Shown here piece after piece: positions 22,916 to 30,163 of a stretch of DNA of 33,209 nucleotides. Made by a program: the position numbers and the translations under genes. This stretch comes from an uncultured Gemmatimonadota bacterium (GTDB lineage Bacteria > Latescibacterota > UBA2968 > UBA8231), in the NCBI GenBank assembly GCA_903893785.1, contig CAITNQ010000105.1, positions 1-33,209 on the forward strand. Direction: 5' to 3'. The first letter of the stretch is position 1. Every line of letters begins with the position of its first letter. The notes under the pieces were generated by a model. That model was not told where the DNA came from, did no database searches, and saw only the letters and a list, made by a program, of their open reading frames with translations.

Positions 22916-24754
22916 TCAGGCGACTTCGGCGCTGCCCCGGTCGCCCCAGTGTTGGCGCATCCAGGCTGCGGCGCCAGTGAACGCCCCCAGAGTCAGCGCG
23001 TGGGGGCCGGGCTCCACGTGCAGGTGGAACCGATCGCCAGCGTCCGGCCAGGCGGCGCCCATGGCGGCGGCGAAGGCAGCCACACCGACAGGCGGCATGC
23101 CGGCGTCCGCCTCCGTGGCCGCCACCCACAGCGGCCGGCCGGCCAGGGCCGGCACCAGTTGCGGGTGATCCAGACCCGCGCTCAGCAGACCGGGCGGGTA
23201 GAAATAGACGCTGTGGAAACTGTCCTGACCGGCGGCTACCAGGGCCGCCACGGAACCGACGCCGCCGCAGAACACGGCGCCCCCGGCCAGACGGGCCTCG
23301 ATGATAAGGGAGTAGAACGCGGCGATACCGCCCAGGGAGTAGCCGGCCACGCCGATACGGCCAGCGTCCACGTCGGACCGGGTGGCCAGGTAATCGGTGG
23401 CCGCCAGTGCGTCGGCGACCAACTGCCCCATGGCGGTCTGACTGAAGAGCGGCAGGAGTTTGGGCCAATCCCACCCCCAGGGCTCGGGCCGCGGCGGATG
23501 CGCCAACTGGGTGATGACCAGCACGGCGAAGCCCTGGCGCGCCAGATCGCGGGCCCACCCCAGCAGGTTGGTGCCGCGGGCCGTCAGTCGCGGTTCCATC
23601 AAGCCTTCGCGGGTGTCGCCCGTGCCGTGCAGGCACAGCACCGCCGGCCGTGGTGTGGTGGCCGCAGCTGGGCGCGCGAAGAACGCCGGCAAGGTGGGCC
23701 CCGGGCCGCCGTGGAGGCGCAGGTCCTCGATCCACACCCCGTCGGCCGCCGCCCAGGCGTCGCGCACCTGGGCGCTGGGTGCCTGGGTTGGCCGGCGCAC
23801 ATGCAGCAGCGCAGCCAGACGCGCGGCCAGGGGCTCGGTCGCCGGCCGGATCGTGCCCGGTTCCTGCTGCAGGCGCTGCAACCACGGGCCCAGTTGCGGC
23901 AGGTAACGCGCGGCCGCGTCGCGGGTCGCCGCACTGACGAGCAACAGGGGGTCGCGACGCAGACCTGCCAGGCCCAGATCGTGGATGTCGCGCGCGCGCA
24001 CCGCCTGCAGACGACTGGCGCCGACCTGGGTCTGTCGCACCCGTCCGGCCGCCACCAGCTGCGCGGCCAACGGGCCGAAGTCATTGTTCACACCTTCGTA
24101 CCGCATCATCAAAGGGAATGTGCGGCGTGCGGCCACACCGTCCTCGATGACCGTACCAACCAGGTCGACCCAACGGCGGTACGGTATCTCCAGGCGCTCT
24201 TCCAGGAGGTGCATCAGCGTGCACACCTCGAAGCCCACACCCATGAGCAGCACCCAACCATCCAGGTCGATCAGCCGTGCCAGGGGCGAATCCAGAGCGT
24301 AGTCAGAGCAATGCCGGCGGCCGGTCAGCTCAGCAGCCAACGGGCCGACGGCCGCCACCGGATGCGGGCCATGGCTGCTGCGGCAGACGCCAGGCCAGGT
24401 CCGCACGCACTCGGAGATGGCGCCCATGAGGGACGGCGACTGCTCGCGGTCCCATACTTGATCGGGGCCTTCCCAGAAGAAACGGCGGAAGATCGGCGCC
24501 ATCAGCGTGCCGGTCGGGGCCACGGTGTCCAGCAGCGCGCCGACGACCGTGGCCGCGCCGCCTTGTACCCGCCCGAAGGCACGCAGGGAGCTGTGGCAGA
24601 AGACCAGGTCGCCGGGGCCCAAGCCCAGGGCGTCCAAGCCGGCCAACAGGTCGCCACGGGTCACGGTCGGAACCGCCGGCCCGGACGCGCCGATGGCGCC
24701 CGCCCGGTCGCTACCGGTACCGAGACCGGCTGGGTCTGCTGCGGGATCAACCAT
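22916..24754 (-). CDS. fusion: AAC(3)-like N-acetyltransferase + alpha/beta hydrolase
   Basis: A 612-residue two-enzyme protein from ATG 24754 (GGAAGAG upstream). Residues ~30-300 match the aminoglycoside 3-N-acetyltransferase fold: VFCHSSLRAFGRVQGGAATV at 51-70, GTLMAP at 82-87, RSSHGPHPVAAVG at 125-137 with the conserved histidines 128 and 131, and DSPLARLIDLDGWVLLMGVG at 155-174. Residues ~340-612 are a dienelactone-hydrolase / acetyl-xylan-esterase-type alpha/beta hydrolase: LCLHGTGD at 373-380, nucleophile Ser473 in AGYSLGG, Asp550 and His585 completing a triad. The frame is continuous with no stop between the halves. One half would add an acyl group to an amine and the other remove an acyl or open an ester. 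The first dozen codons lie inside a tandem duplication. Resistance, amino-sugar processing or acyl exchange are all possible roles. Confidence 0.87.
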   Translation of the reverse strand: MVDPAADPAGLGTGSDRAGAIGASGPAVPTVTRGDLLAGLDALGLGPGDLVFCHSSLRAFGRVQGGAATVVGALLDTVAPTGTLMAPIFRRFFWEGPDQVWDREQSPSLMGAISECVRTWPGVCRSSHGPHPVAAVGPLAAELTGRRHCSDYALDSPLARLIDLDGWVLLMGVGFEVCTLMHLLEERLEIPYRRWVDLVGTVIEDGVAARRTFPLMMRYEGVNNDFGPLAAQLVAAGRVRQTQVGASRLQAVRARDIHDLGLAGLRRDPLLLVSAATRDAAARYLPQLGPWLQRLQQEPGTIRPATEPLAARLAALLHVRRPTQAPSAQVRDAWAAADGVWIEDLRLHGGPGPTLPAFFARPAAATTPRPAVLCLHGTGDTREGLMEPRLTARGTNLLGWARDLARQGFAVLVITQLAHPPRPEPWGWDWPKLLPLFSQTAMGQLVADALAATDYLATRSDVDAGRIGVAGYSLGGIAAFYSLIIEARLAGGAVFCGGVGSVAALVAAGQDSFHSVYFYPPGLLSAGLDHPQLVPALAGRPLWVAATEADAGMPPVGVAAFAAAMGAAWPDAGDRFHLHVEPGPHALTLGAFTGAAAWMRQHWGDRGSAEVA

Positions 24755-24972
24755 GGCAGCTCTTCCCGGCCGCGAACCCGCGGCCCCGTGTGCGTGGCGA
24801 CGAAGGGTCTGCAGCCGGCGTGGCTCGGATGACGGCGCCCGCGGGCTGGCCGGCGGTACCGAGACGGGCGCGGTCTGCTGCGGGCTCAGCCATGGCGGCT
24901 CTTCCCGGCCGCGAGCCCGCGGCCCTATGGGCGTGACGACGAAGGGTCTACAGCCGGCGTCGCTCGGGTGAC
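24716..24972 (-). repeat. tandem duplication of a gene-gene junction (~118-bp units)
   Basis: The units 24716-24833 and 24855-24972 are highly similar, offset by 139 bp. Each contains, in transcript order, a version of the last codons of the TMTC-like gene (CCGAGC-ACGCCGGCTG), a GGCCGCG-A(A/G)CC-CGCGGCC stem-loop (24768-24785 and 24907-24924), a GGGAAGAGC ribosome site, an ATG, and a GCAGCAGACC stretch of early codons. The upstream unit holds the true 3' end and stop of the TMTC-like gene. The downstream unit holds the true start of the AAC(3)-hydrolase gene. The region between is a doubled intergenic junction. Confidence 0.85.
24747..24893 (-). CDS. possible 48-codon leader ORF at the duplicated start
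   Basis: The upstream repeat unit carries its own ribosome site (GGGAAGAGC) and ATG at 24893. From it a frame of 48 codons runs to TGA at 24749-24747, overlapping the first codons of the AAC(3)-hydrolase gene. The first residues, MAEPAADRARLGT, mirror MVDPAADPAGLGT of the main gene. It is probably a by-product of the junction duplication, but it would be translated if the copied site works, and its stop lies within two bases of the main ATG, a geometry suited to translational coupling. No function is recognised. Confidence 0.35.
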   Translation of the reverse strand: MAEPAADRARLGTAGQPAGAVIRATPAADPSSPRTRGRGFAAGKSCHG

Positions 24973-26510
24973 AGGGGCAGACCAGCGCGCAGCACGGACA
25001 GGTTGTACGCGGCGCCCTGGTGCCCTGGATCGAAGCGTAGACACTGTTCGTAGCTGGCCATGGCATCGTCCCGCCGGCCCAGGCGAGCCAGCGCATTGCC
25101 GCGGTTGTGGAACGCTTCGGAGTAGGCCGGGAAGATGGCGATGGCGCGCTCGTACGCGGCCACGGCACCGGCGTCGTCGCCCCGCCCGGCTAGCAGGGTG
25201 CCGAGGAAGTAGTGGCTCTTGGCGCTGTCCGGTGAGGTCTGCACCAGTCGCCGGTAGAAACGGTCGGCATCGCGCCAGTCCTGGTCCCGCACCGCGGCGC
25301 GCCCGGCGAAGGCCGCGCCCACCAGGGCCAGGACGGCGACGGCGTGACGGCCGGTAATGCCCCCCAGGAGCTGGCCCGCAGCCAGCGTCAGGCCCAGCGT
25401 CGGCATGAAAGCCAGGCGTTCGGCCAGCGTGGTGCCAATGGGGAACAGCAGATTGGCGCTGGCCGCGAAGGGTGCTGCCCACAGGACCAAGGGCAGGCGC
25501 GCCGGACGCCATGCCGCGGCCGCTGCAGCGGCTACCGCCAGCAGGCATAAACCGGCCCAGGCCCGGGGGTCGCCCAGGCCCATGACCAGCGGGATCTGCT
25601 TGTACGAGTAGTCGGCCGACAGGGTGAGGGGCACCAGGCTGAGCTGCAGGTAGCGCACCTGCAGCCACAGCGCGGTCAGCGCCCGCGGCCCGGCGGACAC
25701 GGCCGACAGCGGGTTGTCGACCAGGGGAATCGCATCCGGACCCGCCGCCACGGCGGCGCGGGCCGCCAGCGCGGCGACGACCACGGCGGCCGCCAGGCCG
25801 GCGCCGACCCAGCGTCGTGGCCCCCGCGGCGACCGGGCGCTGGGCACCAACCCCTCGAGCACCCCGGCCAGACCCGCGGTGGCGGCCGCGCTTTCCTTGG
25901 ACAGGACGGCCGCGGCGTACAAGACCACGGCCGAGCCGAGATGCCCACGGCGCCAGGCCAGCAAGGCGGCCAGGCTCAGGACCGCCCCCAGCAATTCTGC
26001 TGACCCCACCACCGACGCGATGGCTTCGGTATGGATCGGTAGCAGGGCCCACAGCAGGGCCGCGATCAGCGCTGGGCGCGGGGGCACGGACAGTTCCCGC
26101 AGCAGCGCGTGGGCCAGCACCGCAGCGCTAGCCGACAACGCCAGGCAAAGGCCGTGGAACCACACCGGGCTGCCGTTGCCAAGGAACCACACCACGGCCC
26201 ACAGCGACTGCGTCAGCGGCCGGTACAGCGTGAGTCCGAGGCGGTCGGGCCAGTACCCGTGCGTCCAGATACCCGGCACAGCGGCCAAGCCATGGACGCG
26301 GGCGTTCTCGACGATGAGCGGCAGGTCGTCGAGCACGAAGCCGGCGGCCAGGGTGCCCAAGTGCGGCAGCACGGCAGCGCCCGCCAACAACAGCGGCAGC
26401 CGCCACCCGGCCAACCAGACGGGCAGCGGCAACGCCGCCAGCGCGCTGGCCGGCGAGGCGAACGATGGCGATGGCCCTGGCCGCAGACCGCGCGGTCGAC
26501 GTCGATTCAT
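24948..26510 (-). CDS. TMTC-like membrane protein with TPRs (probable O-mannosyltransferase)
   Basis: A 520-residue protein with about ten membrane segments in residues 30-400 and TPR repeats at ~425-505. It shows the ordered motifs of the TMTC/DUF1736 family: FVLDDLPLIVENARV at 58-72 with the Asp-Asp pair of GT-C glycosyltransferases, YRPLT at 96-100, PIHTEAIASVVGSAELL at 158-174, LSKESA at 203-208, DNPLSA at 265-270, LSADYSYKQIPL at 297-308, and NLLFPIGTTLAERLAFMP at 353-370. Animal TMTC1-4 transfer mannose from a lipid donor to Ig-like domains of secreted and surface proteins. The same reaction here is inferred. It lies just downstream of the terminator of two secreted proteins with Ig-like and cohesin-like domains, which are possible targets. 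The extreme C-terminus lies in the tandem junction repeat. Confidence 0.85.
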   Translation of the reverse strand: MNRRRPRGLRPGPSPSFASPASALAALPLPVWLAGWRLPLLLAGAAVLPHLGTLAAGFVLDDLPLIVENARVHGLAAVPGIWTHGYWPDRLGLTLYRPLTQSLWAVVWFLGNGSPVWFHGLCLALSASAAVLAHALLRELSVPPRPALIAALLWALLPIHTEAIASVVGSAELLGAVLSLAALLAWRRGHLGSAVVLYAAAVLSKESAAATAGLAGVLEGLVPSARSPRGPRRWVGAGLAAAVVVAALAARAAVAAGPDAIPLVDNPLSAVSAGPRALTALWLQVRYLQLSLVPLTLSADYSYKQIPLVMGLGDPRAWAGLCLLAVAAAAAAAWRPARLPLVLWAAPFAASANLLFPIGTTLAERLAFMPTLGLTLAAGQLLGGITGRHAVAVLALVGAAFAGRAAVRDQDWRDADRFYRRLVQTSPDSAKSHYFLGTLLAGRGDDAGAVAAYERAIAIFPAYSEAFHNRGNALARLGRRDDAMASYEQCLRFDPGHQGAAYNLSVLRAGLPLSPERRRL

Positions 26511-26912
26511 GCGGTTCTGATTCGGCGAAAGCCGCGATCATGTCAAGGACGCCGCCTGCCTGACAACCGCCCGTTGACCGATCCCCTCGCCTCGCTCCGG
26601 CGCCCCAGCGCCTCCGGCGTCCTCCCCTCCCGCGTTGCGAGGCGCCGGCGGGTTCGGCACGTCGCATGGCCTGAGCTGGAGGCCTGGCCGCGTCGACAGC
26701 CGATAGCATCCTGGCGACTTGGTCGCAGGGCATCGGTGGCGGGGACGAAGCGACGGGTAACGCGAGGCTGGCCATCGCGGGCCTGGCGCCCGACGTAGGG
26801 AGCGCCCACCTCAACACGCCTGCGGTCGCGCGCGACCAGCCCCTGTCGCCGAGGATGGCCTGGCCAGCCGTTTCCGCAACCATGGCGACTCGGTCAAGAT
26901 CGGGACCCCACG
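26511..26912. other. 402-bp spacer without a recognised gene
   Basis: This stretch separates the terminator of the secreted-protein unit from the TMTC-like gene and must contain that gene's promoter if the terminator is efficient. I see no good -35/-10 pair. Minus-strand frames exist here; one reads VAETAGQAILGDRGW near 26875, faintly like an 'ILADRGY' transposase segment, but no second motif supports it. I therefore record it as unassigned sequence, possibly a decayed ORF. Confidence 0.35.
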
Positions 26913-26949
26913 AAAAACGATCCCTGCCTGGCATGCCAGGCAGGGATCG
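26913..26949 (-). terminator. intrinsic terminator of the cohesin/dockerin gene pair
   Basis: Positions 26918-26949 form a perfect 32-bp palindrome with arms CGATCCCTGCCTGGCA and TGCCAGGCAGGGATCG. On the transcribed (minus) strand it is followed at once by five T residues (26917-26913). It begins 52 bases after the stop of the four-cohesin protein. This is the only textbook Rho-independent terminator I find in the window and it marks the end of that transcription unit. Confidence 0.92.
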
Positions 26950-27001
26950 GCGAGCAGAGCCGCACGCCCAGGAAGGCGGGCCCGAGTCGGCGAAGGAAGG
27001 C

Positions 27002-30000
27002 TTACTTCATCAACACCATGCGGGTGACGGCGCGACGGCCGCCCGCCTCCAGCTGGCACAGGAACACGCCGTTGCCGACGGCGCTCCCCTGGGCATCCCG
27101 ACCGTCCCAGGTCACTTCGTGGGTGCCGGCGGGCTGAACCTGGGCCACCAATTCGCGCACGAGCTGACCACTGGATGCGAACACCCGCAGCCGGACCGGG
27201 CCAGACTGCCCCAAGTCATAGCGAATCGAGGTGCTCGGGTTGAACGGGTTCGGCCAGCATGGGTAGAGTGCCGCGGCCACCGGTGCCACGGCCACCCGCC
27301 CCACCCGGGCCTGCGTGAGGGACGTGACCTGCACCTGGCCGCTGCCGGTCAACGGCATCACCTGGCCGTCGATCTCCAACTGCCAGCCTTGGTCTGGCAC
27401 GTCCTCCCAGCGCAGCCGCTGCACGGGGCCCTGGAGGTGCAAGGGGTACAGCCCCGGTTCCGCTGGTACCTGCCAGGCCCCCACGCCGTGGCCCACCTCG
27501 ACGCGGACATCGAAGCACTCGGCCGGCGGCGGCGGCGGCAGGGCCACCGTCTGGCTGCCCGCGGCACCCAGCGCCACCGCCTGGCGCCCTTCCGGCCCTT
27601 CGGCCCACAGACAGACGACGGATGCCGGGTCATCGACGGCGTCGGCGACCAGCCGGGCTGCCGGGACCGGGGCGACACGCCCCGACAGATCCAGGACGGC
27701 CGGCCAGGCCAGGTTGGCCCAATACGCCTGTCCCGGCTGCAGCGTAGTCACCGACCGATACCGGCCTTGCCAGCCGAACACCGAAACCAGGGCCGGGTAC
27801 GCAGCCTTGAGCGCGGCGACGTCCAACGGCACGGCCCCGGGCCCGATCATGCTCCACCGCGCCGGCAAGGCAGCAACCAACTCGCTGTCGGCGTGCGCCG
27901 GACCGCTGATGGTCACCTGTGTCGCGCCGGGCAGTTTGACCCAGTACCCGACACCGGGCGCGAAGGAGGTGGCGCCGGCGTAGGCCGCGTTGAAGCGGAA
28001 CATGGGCGACACCGCCGTGGGGAACAGGCCCGCCAGATTGCTGTTGGGCACCTGGAAGGGCAGCGAAACCATGCTCCAACCGCCTGGCAGATCATAGGCG
28101 TGCTGATAGATGGCCTGGTCCACGGTGATGGTTACGGTCTCACTGACCGCGCCACCGCGACCATCGACCACCGTGAACACCACCGGGTACGCCCGACCTG
28201 CCTGCCCACCGGTCGGCGTCCAAGTGAAAACCGAACCGAGCAGTGTGGATCCGGTGGGGTTGTCCGCCACCCGGAACGCAAGCGAGTCGCCGTCCACGTC
28301 GCTGCCGGACAGGTGCAGAACGAGGGGGACGCCGGCGCGGGCCACCTGCGGCCCGATGGGCGTCAGTTGGGGCAGGCGGTCGACCATGAGGACTCCCGAC
28401 ACCCCCTCGATGGGCAGACTCTCCCCCGCCCGGTCCGACAGCACCAAAGCGACCGGCGAGAGCTCAACACTCTCGCCCAATGCTGACGGGAAGACCGTCA
28501 GCAGCAGGGTAAACAGCTCGCCCGCCGGCAGGCCGCGGTCGTTCATGCCGGTCAACACGACGCGATCGGTGAAGTCGTTGGTCTGGCGCAGGCTGACGCT
28601 CTTGCCCGAGTCCACCAAAGCCGCACTGGGCACGATGCCATCGATGGCAATGGTGCCGGCGTGGTGCACATCGAACTGCAGGTCCGTAGCCGCCGCGTCG
28701 GCGCCTTCCAGCATCACCCGGACAGCCAGACTGCGCACTCCCTGGTCGCGGAAGGCAGCGGTGTCGGTAATGCTCAGCTGGCTCTGGCCCAGTCGCAGCC
28801 GGGCAATGGGACGCGACGGGGTACCGGACACCGTGACCCAGCCGGCCCCTGAGGTGACGGGTACCTCGCGACCATCTGGATCGGCCGCAACCACCGCACC
28901 GATCCGTACCTGGCGCGGCGCCGAGCCTCCGTAGCCTGACGTGAGCATGACCACCCGCACCAACTCGCCGGCCGGCAGCACCGCCACATCGAGGCCCTGC
29001 ACCAACACCAGGGCCCGTCCCGGAGCCAGGGGCGCCATGGACACGGTCCGGCCCGCCATCTGCGCCGCTTCGCCAGGCAGCACGCCAACCAGCTGCAGGC
29101 CGCTGTCCGGGTACGTCAACTCGAACTGTATGTCGGCCAGGGACGGGCCACTGCCGGTCAGGTCAACCGGCAACTCGAAGCGGCCATTGGCCGAGGTCTG
29201 CGCCGGCAGGGACAGGGACAGATCACTGGTCAGCTGGCCGTCGATCGCCACCCGACCGGCAGTGGCGTCCACCGGCAACGACTCGCCGCCCGGGTTGACC
29301 AGTACCGGATTGGCCAACCCCACGACATAGGTCGCCGACGCGGCATCCGGACGCACGTGGAAACGGACCATGGCCACCGTGCCCGTGGCCATGGTGGCCG
29401 AGTTGAGGCCCGCGGCCATGACGCGCAGCGCGCCCGGACCGGACCGCCACCAGGAGACATCCTTGCCACTGCGCGTCAGCGTCCGCCCGGCGAACACGCT
29501 GTCGACGACCATGGCCGTGCTGTCGTAGCCGAGGTCGAACTGCACATCACTGGCCGGCAGTCCAGCCGCATCGAGCAGCACGGGCAGGAGGAACGAGGTT
29601 GCGCCCGCCGGCACCGCGGCCGCGCCCACACTCAGACGCGCCATGGCCGAGACCACTTCCACGTTGCCGGCGACGGCCGTTGACGGCACCACAGCCCCGT
29701 TGCCGGCCACGGCCAACACGCTGTCCAAACCCACGGGGGCGAGGCCGGCATCGGCCCCGCTGCGCACGCCGAACCGCAGCAAGGCCACCACGCCCTGCCC
29801 CAGACGACGGTCATTCAAGCCGGTGATCTGGACCCGTGCGCGCCCCTCACCGGTCAGGTTAAGGAAAGCCGACTTGCCCACCTGTATTGCCACCGGGCCG
29901 CTCTGCGCCCCGATCAGCCGCACCCTGGCGACGTCGAACGTCACATCGAACTGCAGATCGGTTACCTCTGCACCCGACGTCACCAAGGACACTGGGAGGA

Positions 30001-30145
30001 GCAGATCGGCGCTGCCCGGGACGGCAGTGGCGCTGCCCACGGCCAGGTCGGCCCGCTGGCCCACTGCCGCACCGGCGGTCAGCAGGATCCAGAAGGCGAC
30101 GGCCATTCGCCTGGACCGAACACCAGGACCCGTGTCCATCGTCAC
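27002..30145 (-). CDS. secreted protein with four cohesin-like domains and a FlgD-like C-terminus
   Basis: A 1047-residue secreted protein. GTG 30145 lies six bases after AGGAG and is chosen; ATG 30139 in frame is possible. A signal peptide (RSRRMAVAFWILLTAGAAVG, cleavage near 30) leads to four similar ~135-residue domains at about 33-164, 169-301, 305-439 and 447-587. Each has a 'D(L/V/I)QF(D/E)' strand (TDLQFDV, SDVQFDL, ADIQFEL, TDLQFDV) and a later 'GL/GM' plus 'G(V/T/E)(V/L)' strand, the pattern of cohesins. An Ig/cadherin-like domain with SGSDVDGDSLAFRV follows (~592-676), then a GGWSMVSLPFQVP module, and a C-terminal FlgD-like domain from ~955 with WPNPFNPSTSIRYD. That last domain is common in FCB-group secreted proteins and may act in export or attachment. 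It is co-transcribed with the dockerin protein 18 bp upstream and closed by a strong terminator. A scaffold role is inferred. Confidence 0.85.
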   Translation of the reverse strand: MTMDTGPGVRSRRMAVAFWILLTAGAAVGQRADLAVGSATAVPGSADLLLPVSLVTSGAEVTDLQFDVTFDVARVRLIGAQSGPVAIQVGKSAFLNLTGEGRARVQITGLNDRRLGQGVVALLRFGVRSGADAGLAPVGLDSVLAVAGNGAVVPSTAVAGNVEVVSAMARLSVGAAAVPAGATSFLLPVLLDAAGLPASDVQFDLGYDSTAMVVDSVFAGRTLTRSGKDVSWWRSGPGALRVMAAGLNSATMATGTVAMVRFHVRPDAASATYVVGLANPVLVNPGGESLPVDATAGRVAIDGQLTSDLSLSLPAQTSANGRFELPVDLTGSGPSLADIQFELTYPDSGLQLVGVLPGEAAQMAGRTVSMAPLAPGRALVLVQGLDVAVLPAGELVRVVMLTSGYGGSAPRQVRIGAVVAADPDGREVPVTSGAGWVTVSGTPSRPIARLRLGQSQLSITDTAAFRDQGVRSLAVRVMLEGADAAATDLQFDVHHAGTIAIDGIVPSAALVDSGKSVSLRQTNDFTDRVVLTGMNDRGLPAGELFTLLLTVFPSALGESVELSPVALVLSDRAGESLPIEGVSGVLMVDRLPQLTPIGPQVARAGVPLVLHLSGSDVDGDSLAFRVADNPTGSTLLGSVFTWTPTGGQAGRAYPVVFTVVDGRGGAVSETVTITVDQAIYQHAYDLPGGWSMVSLPFQVPNSNLAGLFPTAVSPMFRFNAAYAGATSFAPGVGYWVKLPGATQVTISGPAHADSELVAALPARWSMIGPGAVPLDVAALKAAYPALVSVFGWQGRYRSVTTLQPGQAYWANLAWPAVLDLSGRVAPVPAARLVADAVDDPASVVCLWAEGPEGRQAVALGAAGSQTVALPPPPPAECFDVRVEVGHGVGAWQVPAEPGLYPLHLQGPVQRLRWEDVPDQGWQLEIDGQVMPLTGSGQVQVTSLTQARVGRVAVAPVAAALYPCWPNPFNPSTSIRYDLGQSGPVRLRVFASSGQLVRELVAQVQPAGTHEVTWDGRDAQGSAVGNGVFLCQLEAGGRRAVTRMVLMK

Positions 30146-30163
30146 GCCTTTCTCCTGCGGCGG

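Noticed and set aside
20273..24832. A 1519-codon open frame on the + strand
   Set aside because: It is antisense to three well-supported genes and crosses several spacers. Its product is Gly/Arg/His/Gln-rich with no recognisable domain. Long antisense frames are expected in DNA this GC-rich.
26128..26934. A possible transposase remnant with an ILGDRGW segment
   Set aside because: One short weak motif only, no terminal inverted repeats or target duplication, and most of the frame overlaps the TMTC-like gene in another phase.
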